Shown here: in pieces, positions 25,137 to 32,936 of the stretch
Position numbering within the stretch: the first letter of the stretch is position 1
Layout of the letters: each line of letters opens with the position of its first letter
Assembly (NCBI GenBank): GCA_052146815.1
Contig: JBKQMG010000026.1
Coordinates: forward strand, 1-64,000
Source: DATJZH01 sp052146815
Lineage (GTDB): Bacteria; Actinomycetota; Actinomycetes; Streptosporangiales; Streptosporangiaceae
Direction: 5' to 3'
Length of the DNA stretch: 64,000 bases
The notes under the pieces: model-generated
Told to the model about the DNA's origin: nothing
Databases searched by the model: none
What the model saw: the letters and a program-made list of their open reading frames with translations, nothing else
Position numbers and translations under genes: made by a program

Positions 25137-25874
25137 TCACCAGGGAGGCGGCGGAGCGTTCAGGGAACCTGAGATGTGGGCCATCTGCAGGTCGAACAGG
25201 GCGGCGGGCTGGAGCTGAGGGGGGATCCGCCCGATTAGCTCCAGGGTGATGGCGCCGTGGAGCTGGGCGTATCCGATCAGGCAGGCGATCAGGGCGCCCT
25301 CGGGAAGGCCGGCCGTCTCGTCGGTGGTTTCGCGCCAGTTGGCGAGTTGCTGGCGAAGGGGCGCTGGCGTCGCTGCTCGCAGCTGTGCGGTGTCGATCTC
25401 ACCGGCTGCGAGGGCGTCGCGCATCATCGTGAATAGCACGGCCATGACCTTCGACATGGCCTGGTGGATGCTGCGGTCTGCGCCGGGCGGGACACGAAGT
25501 CCGGTGTGACCATAGAGCAGCAGGTACTCCGAAGGGTGCTCAAGGGCCCATGCCCGGTGGGCGCGGGTCACGGCGGTCCACCGCTGGTGCGCCGGCAATA
25601 GCCGGGCCTGCTCGTAGCGGGCTCGCAAGGCCGTGGCCAGCGAGTCCCATCCGTCCACGGTGAGGGCGCCGATCAGTGCCTCGCGGCCCGGGAAGTAGTA
25701 GTGCACGGCCGAGGGCGTCATACCCAGCTGGCGGGCGATGGCCCGCAGGGAGATCGCGGTGGGGCCGCCAGCGGCGAGCTGCGCCCGTGCGGTTGCCTTG
25801 ATGTCGGTGGTCGTCTCTTCCCGGCGCCGGTCGCGGCGGCTCGGAAGGGCCGAAGGCGAAGGCCGGCTGGTCAC
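25137..25874 (-). CDS. TetR-family transcriptional regulator
   Basis: A 245-residue TetR repressor. The helix-turn-helix spans ISLRAIARQLGMTPSAVHYYFPGREALIGAL; the ligand-binding part has the features of the WHG-type C-terminal group (HPSEYLLLYGHTG). I place the start at the GTG read from 25874 because the longer frame to 25928 would run across a palindrome that looks like its operator. It is divergent from an SDR gene, the standard arrangement of a local repressor and its target. Confidence 0.85.
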   Translation of the reverse strand: MTSRPSPSALPSRRDRRREETTTDIKATARAQLAAGGPTAISLRAIARQLGMTPSAVHYYFPGREALIGALTVDGWDSLATALRARYEQARLLPAHQRWTAVTRAHRAWALEHPSEYLLLYGHTGLRVPPGADRSIHQAMSKVMAVLFTMMRDALAAGEIDTAQLRAATPAPLRQQLANWRETTDETAGLPEGALIACLIGYAQLHGAITLELIGRIPPQLQPAALFDLQMAHISGSLNAPPPPW

Positions 25875-25902
25875 GTGAGCAGCGTGCCGGCTTATTTGAG
25901 CA

Positions 25903-25922
25903 GTGTCAAGTTTTTGACCACT
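25903..25922. promoter_or_regulatory. Operator-like palindrome between TetR and SDR genes
   Basis: AGTGTCAAGTTTTTGACCACT contains GTCAA-GTTT-TTGAC plus partly matching flanks (AGTG/CACT). It lies 29 bases upstream of the TetR start and about 120 bases before the SDR start. Such a site could let the TetR protein control itself and the divergent operon. Confidence 0.5.
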
Positions 25923-26040
25923 TGCCACCAGTCCTGGTCGCCAGCAGACTTGGCCCGGGATGCCGGCCCAGTTGCCCGTGCCTGCCGAGGCAGCCCGGGC
26001 CGGTTTCGCTCACGTTCAGCTAGGCGAGAAGGACCGCATT

Positions 26041-26922
26041 GTGACAATACGTCCTCCGCTAGATGGCGGCACTGTGCTGATAACCGGTGCTTCGTCGGGC
26101 ATCGGCCGTCAGTTCGCCGCTCAGCTTGCCGCCCGGGCGGGGACCCTGGTCGTGGTGGCCCGGCGGGCCGGGCTGCTCGAAGGATTGCGGGCCGACCTGG
26201 TGGCGGCGCACCCCCGGCTGCAGGTGGCGGCTGTTCCCGTCGACCTGTCCGACGAGCGCGACGTGGACCGAGGCATGACCGCGGTGCGCGAGCAGGTCGG
26301 TGCCGTGGATGTGCTGATCAACAACGCTGGTCTCGGCGGCCAGGCGTTGTTCGACGCCGCGGACTGGACCCGCACCCGCCAGGTCCTGCACACCAACGTG
26401 GTCGCCGTCGCCCAGCTGACCGCGCTCCTGGTGCCGTCCATGGTGGAACGTGGCCGGGGCGGGGTGCTCAACATGGGCTCGGGAGCAGGGCTGACGGTGA
26501 TGCCCGCGGCCGCGGCGTACTCGGCAAGCAAGCATTTCGTTGACGGGTTCAGCGAGGCCTTGCGCGCCGATCTGGCCGGCACCGGCGTAGTCGTCACCCA
26601 GGTGTGCCCGGGTCCGGTGGACAGCGACTTCGACGCCGTCGCCGGCACGGCCGGGGGCATGACCGGCGGCCCGCCCCAGTTCCTGCGCATCAGCGCGGCG
26701 CGCTGCGCCCGCGAAGCGCTCGCCGGCTTCGACGCCGGCAAACCCCTGGTCTTCCCGGGACGGGCCTACCGGACCGCGATGCGGGTGCTCCCGCTGCTGC
26801 CCCGCTCGGTGCAGCGCCACCAAGCGGCCTCCTCCGCCGCGCGCCTTCGCAGCCAGGCACCCGCAGCGGAGGGACTCCGCTCAGCGCACCCGGACATGCC
26901 CAAGAGGGAGCCACCGGCATGA
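26041..26922 (+). CDS. Short-chain dehydrogenase
   Basis: A 293-residue SDR with TGASSGIG (cofactor), NNAG and the active-site YSASK. The C-terminal ~35 residues after LPRSVQRHQAA are Ala/Arg-rich. The GTG at 26041 is preceded by GAGAAGGA at seven bases; the frame is open upstream to 25960 but without support. The stop overlaps the next gene by four bases (ATGA), so the two are co-translated. It is divergent from the TetR repressor and probably controlled by it. The sequence FLRISAARCAREALAGFDAGKPLVFPG resembles a family annotated as DltE-like or general dehydrogenases; the substrate is unknown. Confidence 0.83.
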   Translation: MTIRPPLDGGTVLITGASSGIGRQFAAQLAARAGTLVVVARRAGLLEGLRADLVAAHPRLQVAAVPVDLSDERDVDRGMTAVREQVGAVDVLINNAGLGGQALFDAADWTRTRQVLHTNVVAVAQLTALLVPSMVERGRGGVLNMGSGAGLTVMPAAAAYSASKHFVDGFSEALRADLAGTGVVVTQVCPGPVDSDFDAVAGTAGGMTGGPPQFLRISAARCAREALAGFDAGKPLVFPGRAYRTAMRVLPLLPRSVQRHQAASSAARLRSQAPAAEGLRSAHPDMPKREPPA

Positions 26923-27332
26923 GGATCAGCCGCCTGATTCTCAGCGGAGCAGCTGCCGGAACGATCGCCGGCACCGGGCTCGCCGACCTCAACCGCAGCC
27001 ACGTGTTCAACCCAGCCTGGCCGCCCCATGCCCGATTCCACAGCATGGCGGGGTGGGGCAGCATTGCCGGCTCGCAGCTACTCACCCTGTGGCTTTTGTG
27101 GCGACCCGGCCAGGATGCAGACGACGGCGAAACGGCAATCAAGATCGCCGCGGCGCTTCCTGCCATCGCCTGGGCGCCGTTCTTCCTCGCTCTCGCTACG
27201 CCCGGTACCGAGGTCGAGGACGAGCCAGGACACCTCGCCCGCGTCGCCGGAGTGCCACTGAACCTCGTGCCAGCCACGCTCATCCCCCTCATCTCCGCGC
27301 TCGGCTACACCTTGCACCGCCACGGCCGATAG
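26919..27332 (+). CDS. Small four-helix membrane protein
   Basis: A 137-residue protein with about four hydrophobic segments (LILSGAAAGTIAGTGLADL; GSIAGSQLLTLWLLW; IAAALPAIAWAPFFLALA; LVPATLIPLISALGYTL). The motif DLNRSHVFNPAWPPHARFHSMAGWG is protein-like and probably the functional core. It overlaps the SDR stop by four bases. I do not recognise a characterised family (it may belong to the DUF6640-type membrane proteins). Co-expression with the SDR suggests a shared small-molecule role. Confidence 0.65.
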   Translation: MRISRLILSGAAAGTIAGTGLADLNRSHVFNPAWPPHARFHSMAGWGSIAGSQLLTLWLLWRPGQDADDGETAIKIAAALPAIAWAPFFLALATPGTEVEDEPGHLARVAGVPLNLVPATLIPLISALGYTLHRHGR

Positions 27333-27399
27333 GGGCTTGCCCCTGCCGAGCCCCCCGATCGCACCGCGCGCGCCTGCACAGTCGCGGCCCCGGCGGTCT

Positions 27400-27992
27400 G
27401 TGGGCGCCCGGGGGCAGCCCGAACCGGCTGTCGAAGTCCGCCAGGTCCTGCCGGATGTCGGTGACCGACTGTAGGAGGCCGGAGACCGGCTGGGGCCGCG
27501 CTGGCCCCGATTCGGCCTCCTCGGGCAGCGCCACCGTGACGCCGCGGCCGTCGATCCCGCAGCGGCTGGATGCCGTAGGCGACCCGGAGCTGCCGGGGTG
27601 TGTAACACGGCAGGGAGCCCAGGCAGTCAGTCGCCGCGGCGCCAGGCGGGCTGGCCGTCGCCGGCGCTGTGGCGCTGCCCGTTCCCGTGCTGCCGACATG
27701 CAGCAGGTGCTCGCAGGCGTCATTAGCCCGCGCCGCGGGGCTGTTGCCGTGCGGTTGCCCGCTGATGCTGATGCTCGCCCAAGTGGGTTGGGGTCGGGGA
27801 AGTCCGGCACGCCGTGGGTTCGCATGCACTGCGCGTAGGCAAGATCCGCCCGGTAGGTCGCCGACTCTGTCGAGGCCGAGCCGCCGGAGGACGAGGGACT
27901 GCCGCCGCACGACGTCAGCACGGCGACGGCTGTCACGACAGCCAGGGCTGCCCACGCCGCGGGCCCCGGCTACCACCGGTCTTGTCTTTCAT
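27400..27992 (-). pseudogene. Lipoprotein-fused S53-type peptidase remnant, several frameshifts
   Basis: Read from an ATG at 27992, one frame gives MKDKTGG, another AAWAALAVVTAVAVLTSCGG (lipoprotein signal and lipobox) followed by AQCMRTHGVPDFPDPNP, a motif of secreted actinobacterial proteins. A third gives LGSLPCYTPRQLRVAYGIQP, and the earlier frame returns with IDGRGVTVALPE and VTDIRQDLADFDSRFGLPPG. The latter blocks match the N-terminus of sedolisin-like (S53) or subtilase peptidases. At least three frameshifts are needed and the catalytic domain is missing, so the gene is dead. Confidence 0.65.
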
Positions 27993-28056
27993 CGCGGCCT
28001 CCCCAAGAAGCCACAACGGGACATTGTGTCTCCAGCCGTCATCGGGGTCTGGCGGA

Positions 28057-29019
28057 TCAGCCGCCGGAGAAGGGCGCCGCGCTGATCGCGCCGAGCGCCT
28101 CGGTGACCGAGCTGGGCGAGCAGTCTCTGACCGACACGCCGAGGTGCGGCCCTGACCGGAATTGCGTGATTGCTGCCACCCCTCGTGCCGACAGCGTCCC
28201 GTCCGGTCCGGCGTGGCCAACGGCGAAGATGGTGGCGCCGGCCTGCAGCTGGCCCGGGCTGGCGTGGGGTATGACGACGAGCGTGCCGCCGGAGGTGGTC
28301 ACCGGGACCCGGGTTCCGCTGGATGTCACGAGGGTGAACCCGGCGGTGCTCGCGTCCGATACCGTCCCCTGGACAGGGACGAAGCCCAGTGGGTTCACCG
28401 CGCTGAACGGCTGTCCGACGGTGACGATCGCGGCCGTGATCGTCCCGCCGGAGCTGGAGCCGCGCACCATGACGGACGCCCCGTCGGTGATGTCGCTCAG
28501 CAGCGGTCCGGACATGGACACGAACGTGGTCGCCGTCGTGGTCACGGTCACCGGCTGGCCGCTGGCCGTGGTGATGACCAGGCTGCTGCCGGTCACCTGG
28601 TCGAGCGTCCCGTCGGCCTGCTCGAGCTGGGAGCACCCGGTGACCGCGGTGAGGGCCGTCTCGGTGCTGGGACCGGATAGGTGCACGTGCACGAGTCCGG
28701 TCACCTCACCGACCCCGGCGAGCAGGACGAGCGCGGCTGCCGCGCTGCCGGCCACCAGCATGGCGCGCCGCCAGGGACCCGCCAGGACACGCTGTCCGGT
28801 GCGCCGCGGCCGGGCAGGCTGGGCTGTCCCAGGCGCAGCGGCCGCCAGGCCGCGGACCCCGCCGGCAACCAGGTTCCACCGGTTCGCCTCGAGTTGGCAG
28901 TGCTCGCAGCTGGCCAGGTGCTCCCGGGCCCGGTCGCCGATCGGCTGGCCGGCGGCCCCGGCGATCAGGTCGCCGAGGTCCAGATGGGGGTAGCAGGTGT
29001 CAGCAGGGTCTGCGTTCAT
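28057..29019 (-). CDS. Anti-sigma factor with zinc-finger and DUF5666-like repeats
   Basis: A 320-residue membrane protein. The N-terminal zinc-binding anti-sigma motif HxxxCxxC is HLASCEHC (about 43-50). One transmembrane helix follows (AMLVAGSAAAALVLLAGVGEVTGLV, about 90-115). The external part has two beta-rich segments (SLVITTASGQPVTVTTTATTFV and GFTLVTSSGTRVPVTT) resembling DUF5666 repeats. The ATG overlaps the sigma gene stop by four bases, so it is translationally coupled to the sigma factor that it presumably holds inactive until an envelope signal arrives. Confidence 0.82.
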   Translation of the reverse strand: MNADPADTCYPHLDLGDLIAGAAGQPIGDRAREHLASCEHCQLEANRWNLVAGGVRGLAAAAPGTAQPARPRRTGQRVLAGPWRRAMLVAGSAAAALVLLAGVGEVTGLVHVHLSGPSTETALTAVTGCSQLEQADGTLDQVTGSSLVITTASGQPVTVTTTATTFVSMSGPLLSDITDGASVMVRGSSSGGTITAAIVTVGQPFSAVNPLGFVPVQGTVSDASTAGFTLVTSSGTRVPVTTSGGTLVVIPHASPGQLQAGATIFAVGHAGPDGTLSARGVAAITQFRSGPHLGVSVRDCSPSSVTEALGAISAAPFSGG

Positions 29020-29618
29020 CGGTTCTGGCCCTTCTCGTTAAGAATCCGGTTCAGTGCGGTGCGCGCCGCGGTCAGGCGGCTCTTCACCGTCCCGACCGGG
29101 ATCTCCAGCACGCCCGCGACCTCGGGGAGGCTGAGCCCGGAGCCGAAGGCAAGGCCTAGTACCTCCCGGTGGGGTGATGCGAGCTCCCGGATCGCACCGG
29201 TCACCTCGGCCAGTTCCGCCCGGTCCAGGGCCGTGACCTCCGGCCCCGGGCCCGAACCCGGCTGATCGGCCAGGTTGGCGTCATCCACCACCCGCAGCCG
29301 GCGGCCTCGCAGCCGGTCCCGGGTCTGCCGCCGGGCGATGGCGATCACCCAGGACCGCACCGACGACTCGCCCCGGAACGAGCCCGCCCCGCGCCAGACG
29401 GCGAGCATCGCGTCCTGCACGATCTCCTCGGCGAGCACCCGCTCACCGGTCACCAGCAGAACCTGCGCGAACACCACCCGGCCGTGCTCACGGTAGAACG
29501 AGGCCATCGCATCCTCATCGCCCTGGCCGATCCTGCGCAGCAACCCAGCATCCTCGCAGGCAGGATCGTCACTTGCGGTGAAGGTTGCTGCGCCGACGTC
29601 CCGGTGCGGATCGTTCAC
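29016..29618 (-). CDS. ECF-type RNA polymerase sigma factor
   Basis: A 200-residue sigma-70 family protein with region 2 (MASFYREHGRVVFAQVLLVTGERVLAEEIVQDAMLAVWRG) and region 4 (HREVLGLAFGSGLSLPEVAGVLEIPVGTVKSRLTAARTAL). Region 3 is absent, as in ECF sigmas. The GTG at 29618 has GGGGAGG at suitable spacing on the minus strand. The anti-sigma gene overlaps its end, which indicates a surface-signal response pair. The regulon cannot be deduced. Confidence 0.9.
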   Translation of the reverse strand: MNDPHRDVGAATFTASDDPACEDAGLLRRIGQGDEDAMASFYREHGRVVFAQVLLVTGERVLAEEIVQDAMLAVWRGAGSFRGESSVRSWVIAIARRQTRDRLRGRRLRVVDDANLADQPGSGPGPEVTALDRAELAEVTGAIRELASPHREVLGLAFGSGLSLPEVAGVLEIPVGTVKSRLTAARTALNRILNEKGQNR

Positions 29619-29851
29619 CTATAACCTCCCCAAAGGATTCGCTCGGAGAGTAAGTAGCAACAAACCACGACGCGGTTCGGCTCACCGCCGAGGTTTCTCG
29701 CTAGCCGGGCCCGAATATCGTGGTAGCCGAGCTTGCCGGCCCGGCCACCACGGCGCGCGCAGGCCTTGAGACGGTGCCGGCCGGAGAGGCCTGGTAACGA
29801 TGCGGCTGCTGCGGCGTGCCGCGCGTGATCTGGCAACCAGGTCCCCGGTAA

Positions 29852-29980
29852 TGGCACGAAGCGGCCGACCCGTTCACCACCACCGTGAGGACCACCATCG
29901 TCCGGCTCCGGGCCAAGCTCGGCGATCCGCCGGTGATCCAGACCGTCCGTGAGAGCGGCTACCGCATCGGAGAACCCTAA
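29852..29980 (+). pseudogene. C-terminal remnant of an OmpR-type response regulator
   Basis: The 42-codon stretch EAADPFTTTVRTTIVRLRAKLGDPPVIQTVRESGYRIGEP ending in TAA is the C-terminal winged helix of an OmpR/PhoB regulator. The rest of the gene is missing: upstream in this frame there is a TAA at 29849 and no receiver domain. The 230 bases between the sigma gene and this remnant carry no gene I can support. Confidence 0.7.
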
Positions 29981-30520
29981 TGCGCACCCCACCGCCCGCG
30001 TCGAGATCGCCCGCGCTAGCTGCAGCTGCCTCGCCGCACCGCCCGGCTGCGCCTGACCGTCCTATACGGCAGCGCGGCGTTCCTGGCCTGCGGCGCGACC
30101 GTGCTCGCCGCTACCTGCCTGCTCTACGGCCAGCTCGGGAACGCGACCCGCCCAGCGCTCCAGACGCACCCAGTGCTCCACCTCAACAAGCAAGGCAAAG
30201 TAATCCGCATTGCCGCCGTCCAGCCGGCCGCGGCGACGATCCACCTGACGGGTCTCGGACAGCTCTCCCTCGACAGGCAGCAGCTGCTGATCGCCTCCGG
30301 CATCGCCCTGGCGGTCATCGCGGTGGCCGCCACCGCGATCGGCTGGCTCATCGCCGGCCAGGTGCTACGCCCGCTGCGCACGATCACCGCCGCCGCCCGG
30401 CGGATCTCCGCCAGCAGCCTGCACGAGCGGCTGGCCCTGCACGGACCCGACGACGAGCTCAAGGAACTCGCCGACACCCTCGACAGCCTGTTCGCGCGGC
30501 TGCCACTTCTACTTCGACGC
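29981..30520 (+). pseudogene. N-terminal half of a sensor histidine kinase, truncated and frameshifted
   Basis: Frame 30101 onward reads VLAATCLLYGQLGNATRPALQTHPVL, then a second membrane helix (IASGIALAVIAVAATAIGWLIAG) and a HAMP-like block VLRPLRTITAAARRISASSLHERLALHGPDDELKELADTLDSLFARL. The beginning (RLRLTVLYGSAAFL) is cut off from any start by an in-frame TAG near 30016. The kinase stops right where the His-containing helix should begin, so phosphotransfer is impossible. It follows the regulator remnant as in an intact operon. Confidence 0.7.
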
Positions 30521-30623
30521 CTGGTTGCCCGCGCAGCCAGTCGCGGAGGGCCGGGAGCTCGGCCTGATCTGAGACCGCCAGCTCGATCTCGTGCCGTTCA
30601 TGTGAACTGTTCCCGGACGTCAC
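30459..30623 (-). pseudogene. EACC1-like fragment (effector-associated constant component)
   Basis: Read from GTG 30623 on the minus strand, HERHEIELAVSDQAELPALRDWLRGQPGVEVEVAA resembles the N-terminal half of EACC1-family proteins, small actinobacterial components found with conflict-type effectors. The match breaks at about 30500, where the sequence becomes the truncated kinase on the other strand; the expected membrane helix and C-terminal half are missing. The identification rests on motif memory and is moderate. Confidence 0.45.
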
Positions 30624-30703
30624 AAGATCCCTCCGCGAATCGGCTTCGGCGGTAAGCCAATATCGTTTCCGGACATATCCCTTCCGTGAGGTAAATTGGC
30701 CCA

Positions 30704-31885
30704 TTGCCCACCCCGCAACCCCGCCTGCCAGCAACCGGCCCCGGCCACCCGGGACAGGATCACCGCAAAATCACTTCACGAAAGGTAACCGGCCCTGGCC
30801 GGGATCCCGCCGGGGCCAATGACAGCGTCGCCGCATGGGCGCAGCGTTACCTCGACCAGGCGGGTACGGGGCGTACGATCCGACGAGGTGGCCGGGAAGA
30901 TCGACCGGCACCTGGAGAGGTTCACCGGCTGGCTCGTCACCGGGCTCGGGCACGAGCGGGTCTCTGCCGTCACCCCGCGAGAGGTCGCCGCCTGGCGGGA
31001 CCACCTGGCTGCCGAAGGCAACATCGGCCGGGACGGCACCGCAGCTGAGATGGCGCCAGCGACGGTCAACAGCCACCTCGCCCACCTGTCGGCCCTGTTC
31101 TCCTGGATCACCGTCCATGCCCCAGCCGGGCTACTGCGTCACGGCGACCCGACCAAGAAGGTCGAACCGCTGCCGCTGCCCGCCCCGCAGGTACGGGCGC
31201 TCGCCGGCCCGCAGGTGCGGACAGTAAAGGACGTGCTGGACCGGATCGAGGGCTTCCACCAGCTCAACGGCCGCCGCCACCGCAGCGGCGGACAGGCGCC
31301 CGCCGTTCACCGGCATGCCCGGCCGCTGCGCGACCGGGCGATCGTGCACCTCATCCTGGGCACCGGGCTGCGCCGCGCCGAGGTCACCGGCCTCGACCTG
31401 GCCCAGCTTGACCCGGCCGATCCGGCCGAGCTGCGGCGGGTGAAAAGGCGAAGCTGAACGACGTACGCGGCAAGGGGCGCACCAGTCGCAGTGTCTTCCT
31501 CGGCCGCGACGCCCACCACGCCCTCGCCGACTACCTCGAAGCCGAACGGCCCGGTGACACCGATGAGCAGAGCGAGGCGCTGTTCCTGGCCGCCTGCTCA
31601 ATTGCCGCGCGCCGCCCCGGCGGGCTGCTCTCACCGCGGTCAGTCAACACCGTCGTCGGGGAGATAGGCCGCATCCACGACGCCGAGACCGCCGACCGGG
31701 ACCGCCATCTCGGGGTCCTCCGCCCTCACGACTTGAGGCACACCTTCGGCTACCGGCTCTCGTAAACCAGCGGCCACAATCGGGCTGAGCTGGAACGACG
31801 CCTCGGCCACGCCAACGACCGGTATCTGCGGCTCTACACCAACCCACCCGACGACATCGCCGCCGGCTACGTCGAAGACCTCTGA
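30704..31885 (+). pseudogene. Tyrosine recombinase/integrase, two frameshifts and an internal stop
   Basis: Three frames give one integrase of about 390 residues. The N-terminal SAM-like core begins in one frame (SVAAWAQRYLDQAGTGRTIRR) and switches at about 30880 to DEVAGKIDRHLERFTGWLVTGL; the first catalytic Arg is in GTGLRRAEVTGLDL. A second switch at about 31448 leads to LNDVRGKGRTSRSVFLGRD, HDLRHTFGYRLS, TAA (31763), then LGHANDRYLRLYT. All catalytic residues (R, HxxR, H, Y) are still readable, so inactivation looks recent on an evolutionary scale. It is the only mobile-element gene seen. Confidence 0.8.
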
Positions 31886-31954
31886 CCTCTTCCTGCCTTG
31901 ACCCCTGGTCGTTAGCTTCGGATTCCTGGACCATCTCGGCGGGCAACGCGGCGA

Positions 31955-31988
31955 CCCTGAACTGCATTTGCGTTTGTGCAGTTCAGGG
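31955..31988. terminator. Perfect 12-bp stem-loop downstream of the integrase remnant
   Basis: CCCTGAACTGCA (31955-31966) and TGCAGTTCAGGG (31977-31988) pair perfectly around a 10-base loop TTTGCGTTTG. It could end transcription from the integrase side or act as a recombination-site arm. The T-rich loop and lower GC are unusual here. Confidence 0.5.
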
Positions 31989-32121
31989 ATATCCGACCAA
32001 ATTTCCCGCTCGCTACTCGGACCCCTGCTCTCGGCGATGGCGGCAGGCAAAGGCGTCCCGTAGCCTGCGCGATGCCGCTAGCCGGCGTCAGGATGACCGG
32101 GGCACGGCGCGGGCCCGCGGC

Positions 32122-32670
32122 TCAGGAGCCTGCTGGCTGCTCCTCGCCGCTGCTCAGGTCCACTTCACCGCGAAGCACGCCGTAGATCACGCAGTCGTGC
32201 CACTGGCCCTGGCGGAAGAGGGCGCCGCGCAGTACTCCCTCCCTGGTGAAGCCGGCCTTCTCCAGGGCGCGCTGCTCGGCCACGTTGGTGATCTCGGTCC
32301 CGGCCTCGACCCTGTTCGCCTGAGTGTGGGCGAACAGGTAGCGCGCGAGCTGGCGCTGCGCCTCGCTGCCGTGACCGTGCCCGCGGGCCTCCGGCTTCAT
32401 GCCGATGCTGATTATCCAGGTATACGAATGAGGGCCGTAGGATCGCCTGCGCCAGGCGACGAAGCCGAGAGCGTCGTCTCCTCTCCTGGCCATCAGCGTG
32501 CCGCCGTCCCCGCCGAGCAGGCCATTCTCGACCCATTCCCGCCGCAGCCAGCGGGTGTCCTGCCAGCCGTGCCATTCGTGCTCGCCGCTGGCCCGCGGAT
32601 CGCTGTACAAGCGCTGCAGGAGCGGCAGGTCGTTCTCAGTGACCGGGCACAGTGTCAGCTGACCATCCAC
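32122..32670 (-). CDS. GNAT N-acetyltransferase (RimJ/RimL type)
   Basis: A 182-residue acetyl-CoA-dependent acyltransferase. The N-terminal LTLCPVTENDLPLLQRLYSDP, the acetyl-CoA loop RGHGHGSEAQRQLARYLF and the late NVAEQRALEKAGFTREGVLRGALFRQGQWHDCVIYGVLR follow the RimJ/RimL pattern, whose members acetylate ribosomal proteins, antibiotics or metabolites. The GTG read from 32670 has AGGTTACCTGCC upstream. It is isolated, flanked by a remnant region and a divergent-to-itself EEP gene. The substrate is unknown. Confidence 0.85.
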   Translation of the reverse strand: MDGQLTLCPVTENDLPLLQRLYSDPRASGEHEWHGWQDTRWLRREWVENGLLGGDGGTLMARRGDDALGFVAWRRRSYGPHSYTWIISIGMKPEARGHGHGSEAQRQLARYLFAHTQANRVEAGTEITNVAEQRALEKAGFTREGVLRGALFRQGQWHDCVIYGVLRGEVDLSSGEEQPAGS

Positions 32671-32749
32671 GGCAGGTAACCTACTCGCCCCGCGGGCCGC
32701 CCGCTGACGCCTTCCTTTGCCCCAGCATGCCCGGCGTCCCGGCCGGCTT

Positions 32750-32802
32750 CGGGCAGAGCCGGTCGGGCAGAGCCGGTCGGGGCAGCGCCGGTGCGGGCAG
32801 TG
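32750..32802. repeat. Short degenerate tandem repeat
   Basis: CGGGCAGAGCCGGT is repeated directly about 14 bases apart, and two diverged copies (GGGGCAGCGCCGGT, GCGGGCAGTGCG) follow. It lies in the 266-base gap between the GNAT and EEP genes, which holds nothing else I can support. Confidence 0.45.
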
Positions 32803-32936
32803 CGTGACGGTAGCGGACCTCGGTGAGCGGGAAGCCGCGCGCGGCGTCAGTCTTGACCGCGCCAGGACCGCACGTGCACGACGGCGATCTGCCCCGCGTC
32901 ACCCGCCCGCGCCTGCCGGACCCGCACAAGGCCTCC

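Noticed and set aside
31763..31765. Recoded TAA in the integrase
   Set aside because: TAA is not normally recoded and two independent frameshifts already break the gene.
22391..32000. Attachment-site repeat matching the tRNA-Ala 3' end
   Set aside because: Looked for the T-arm/acceptor sequence near the integrase remnant and downstream; no copy seen, so no att sites are claimed.
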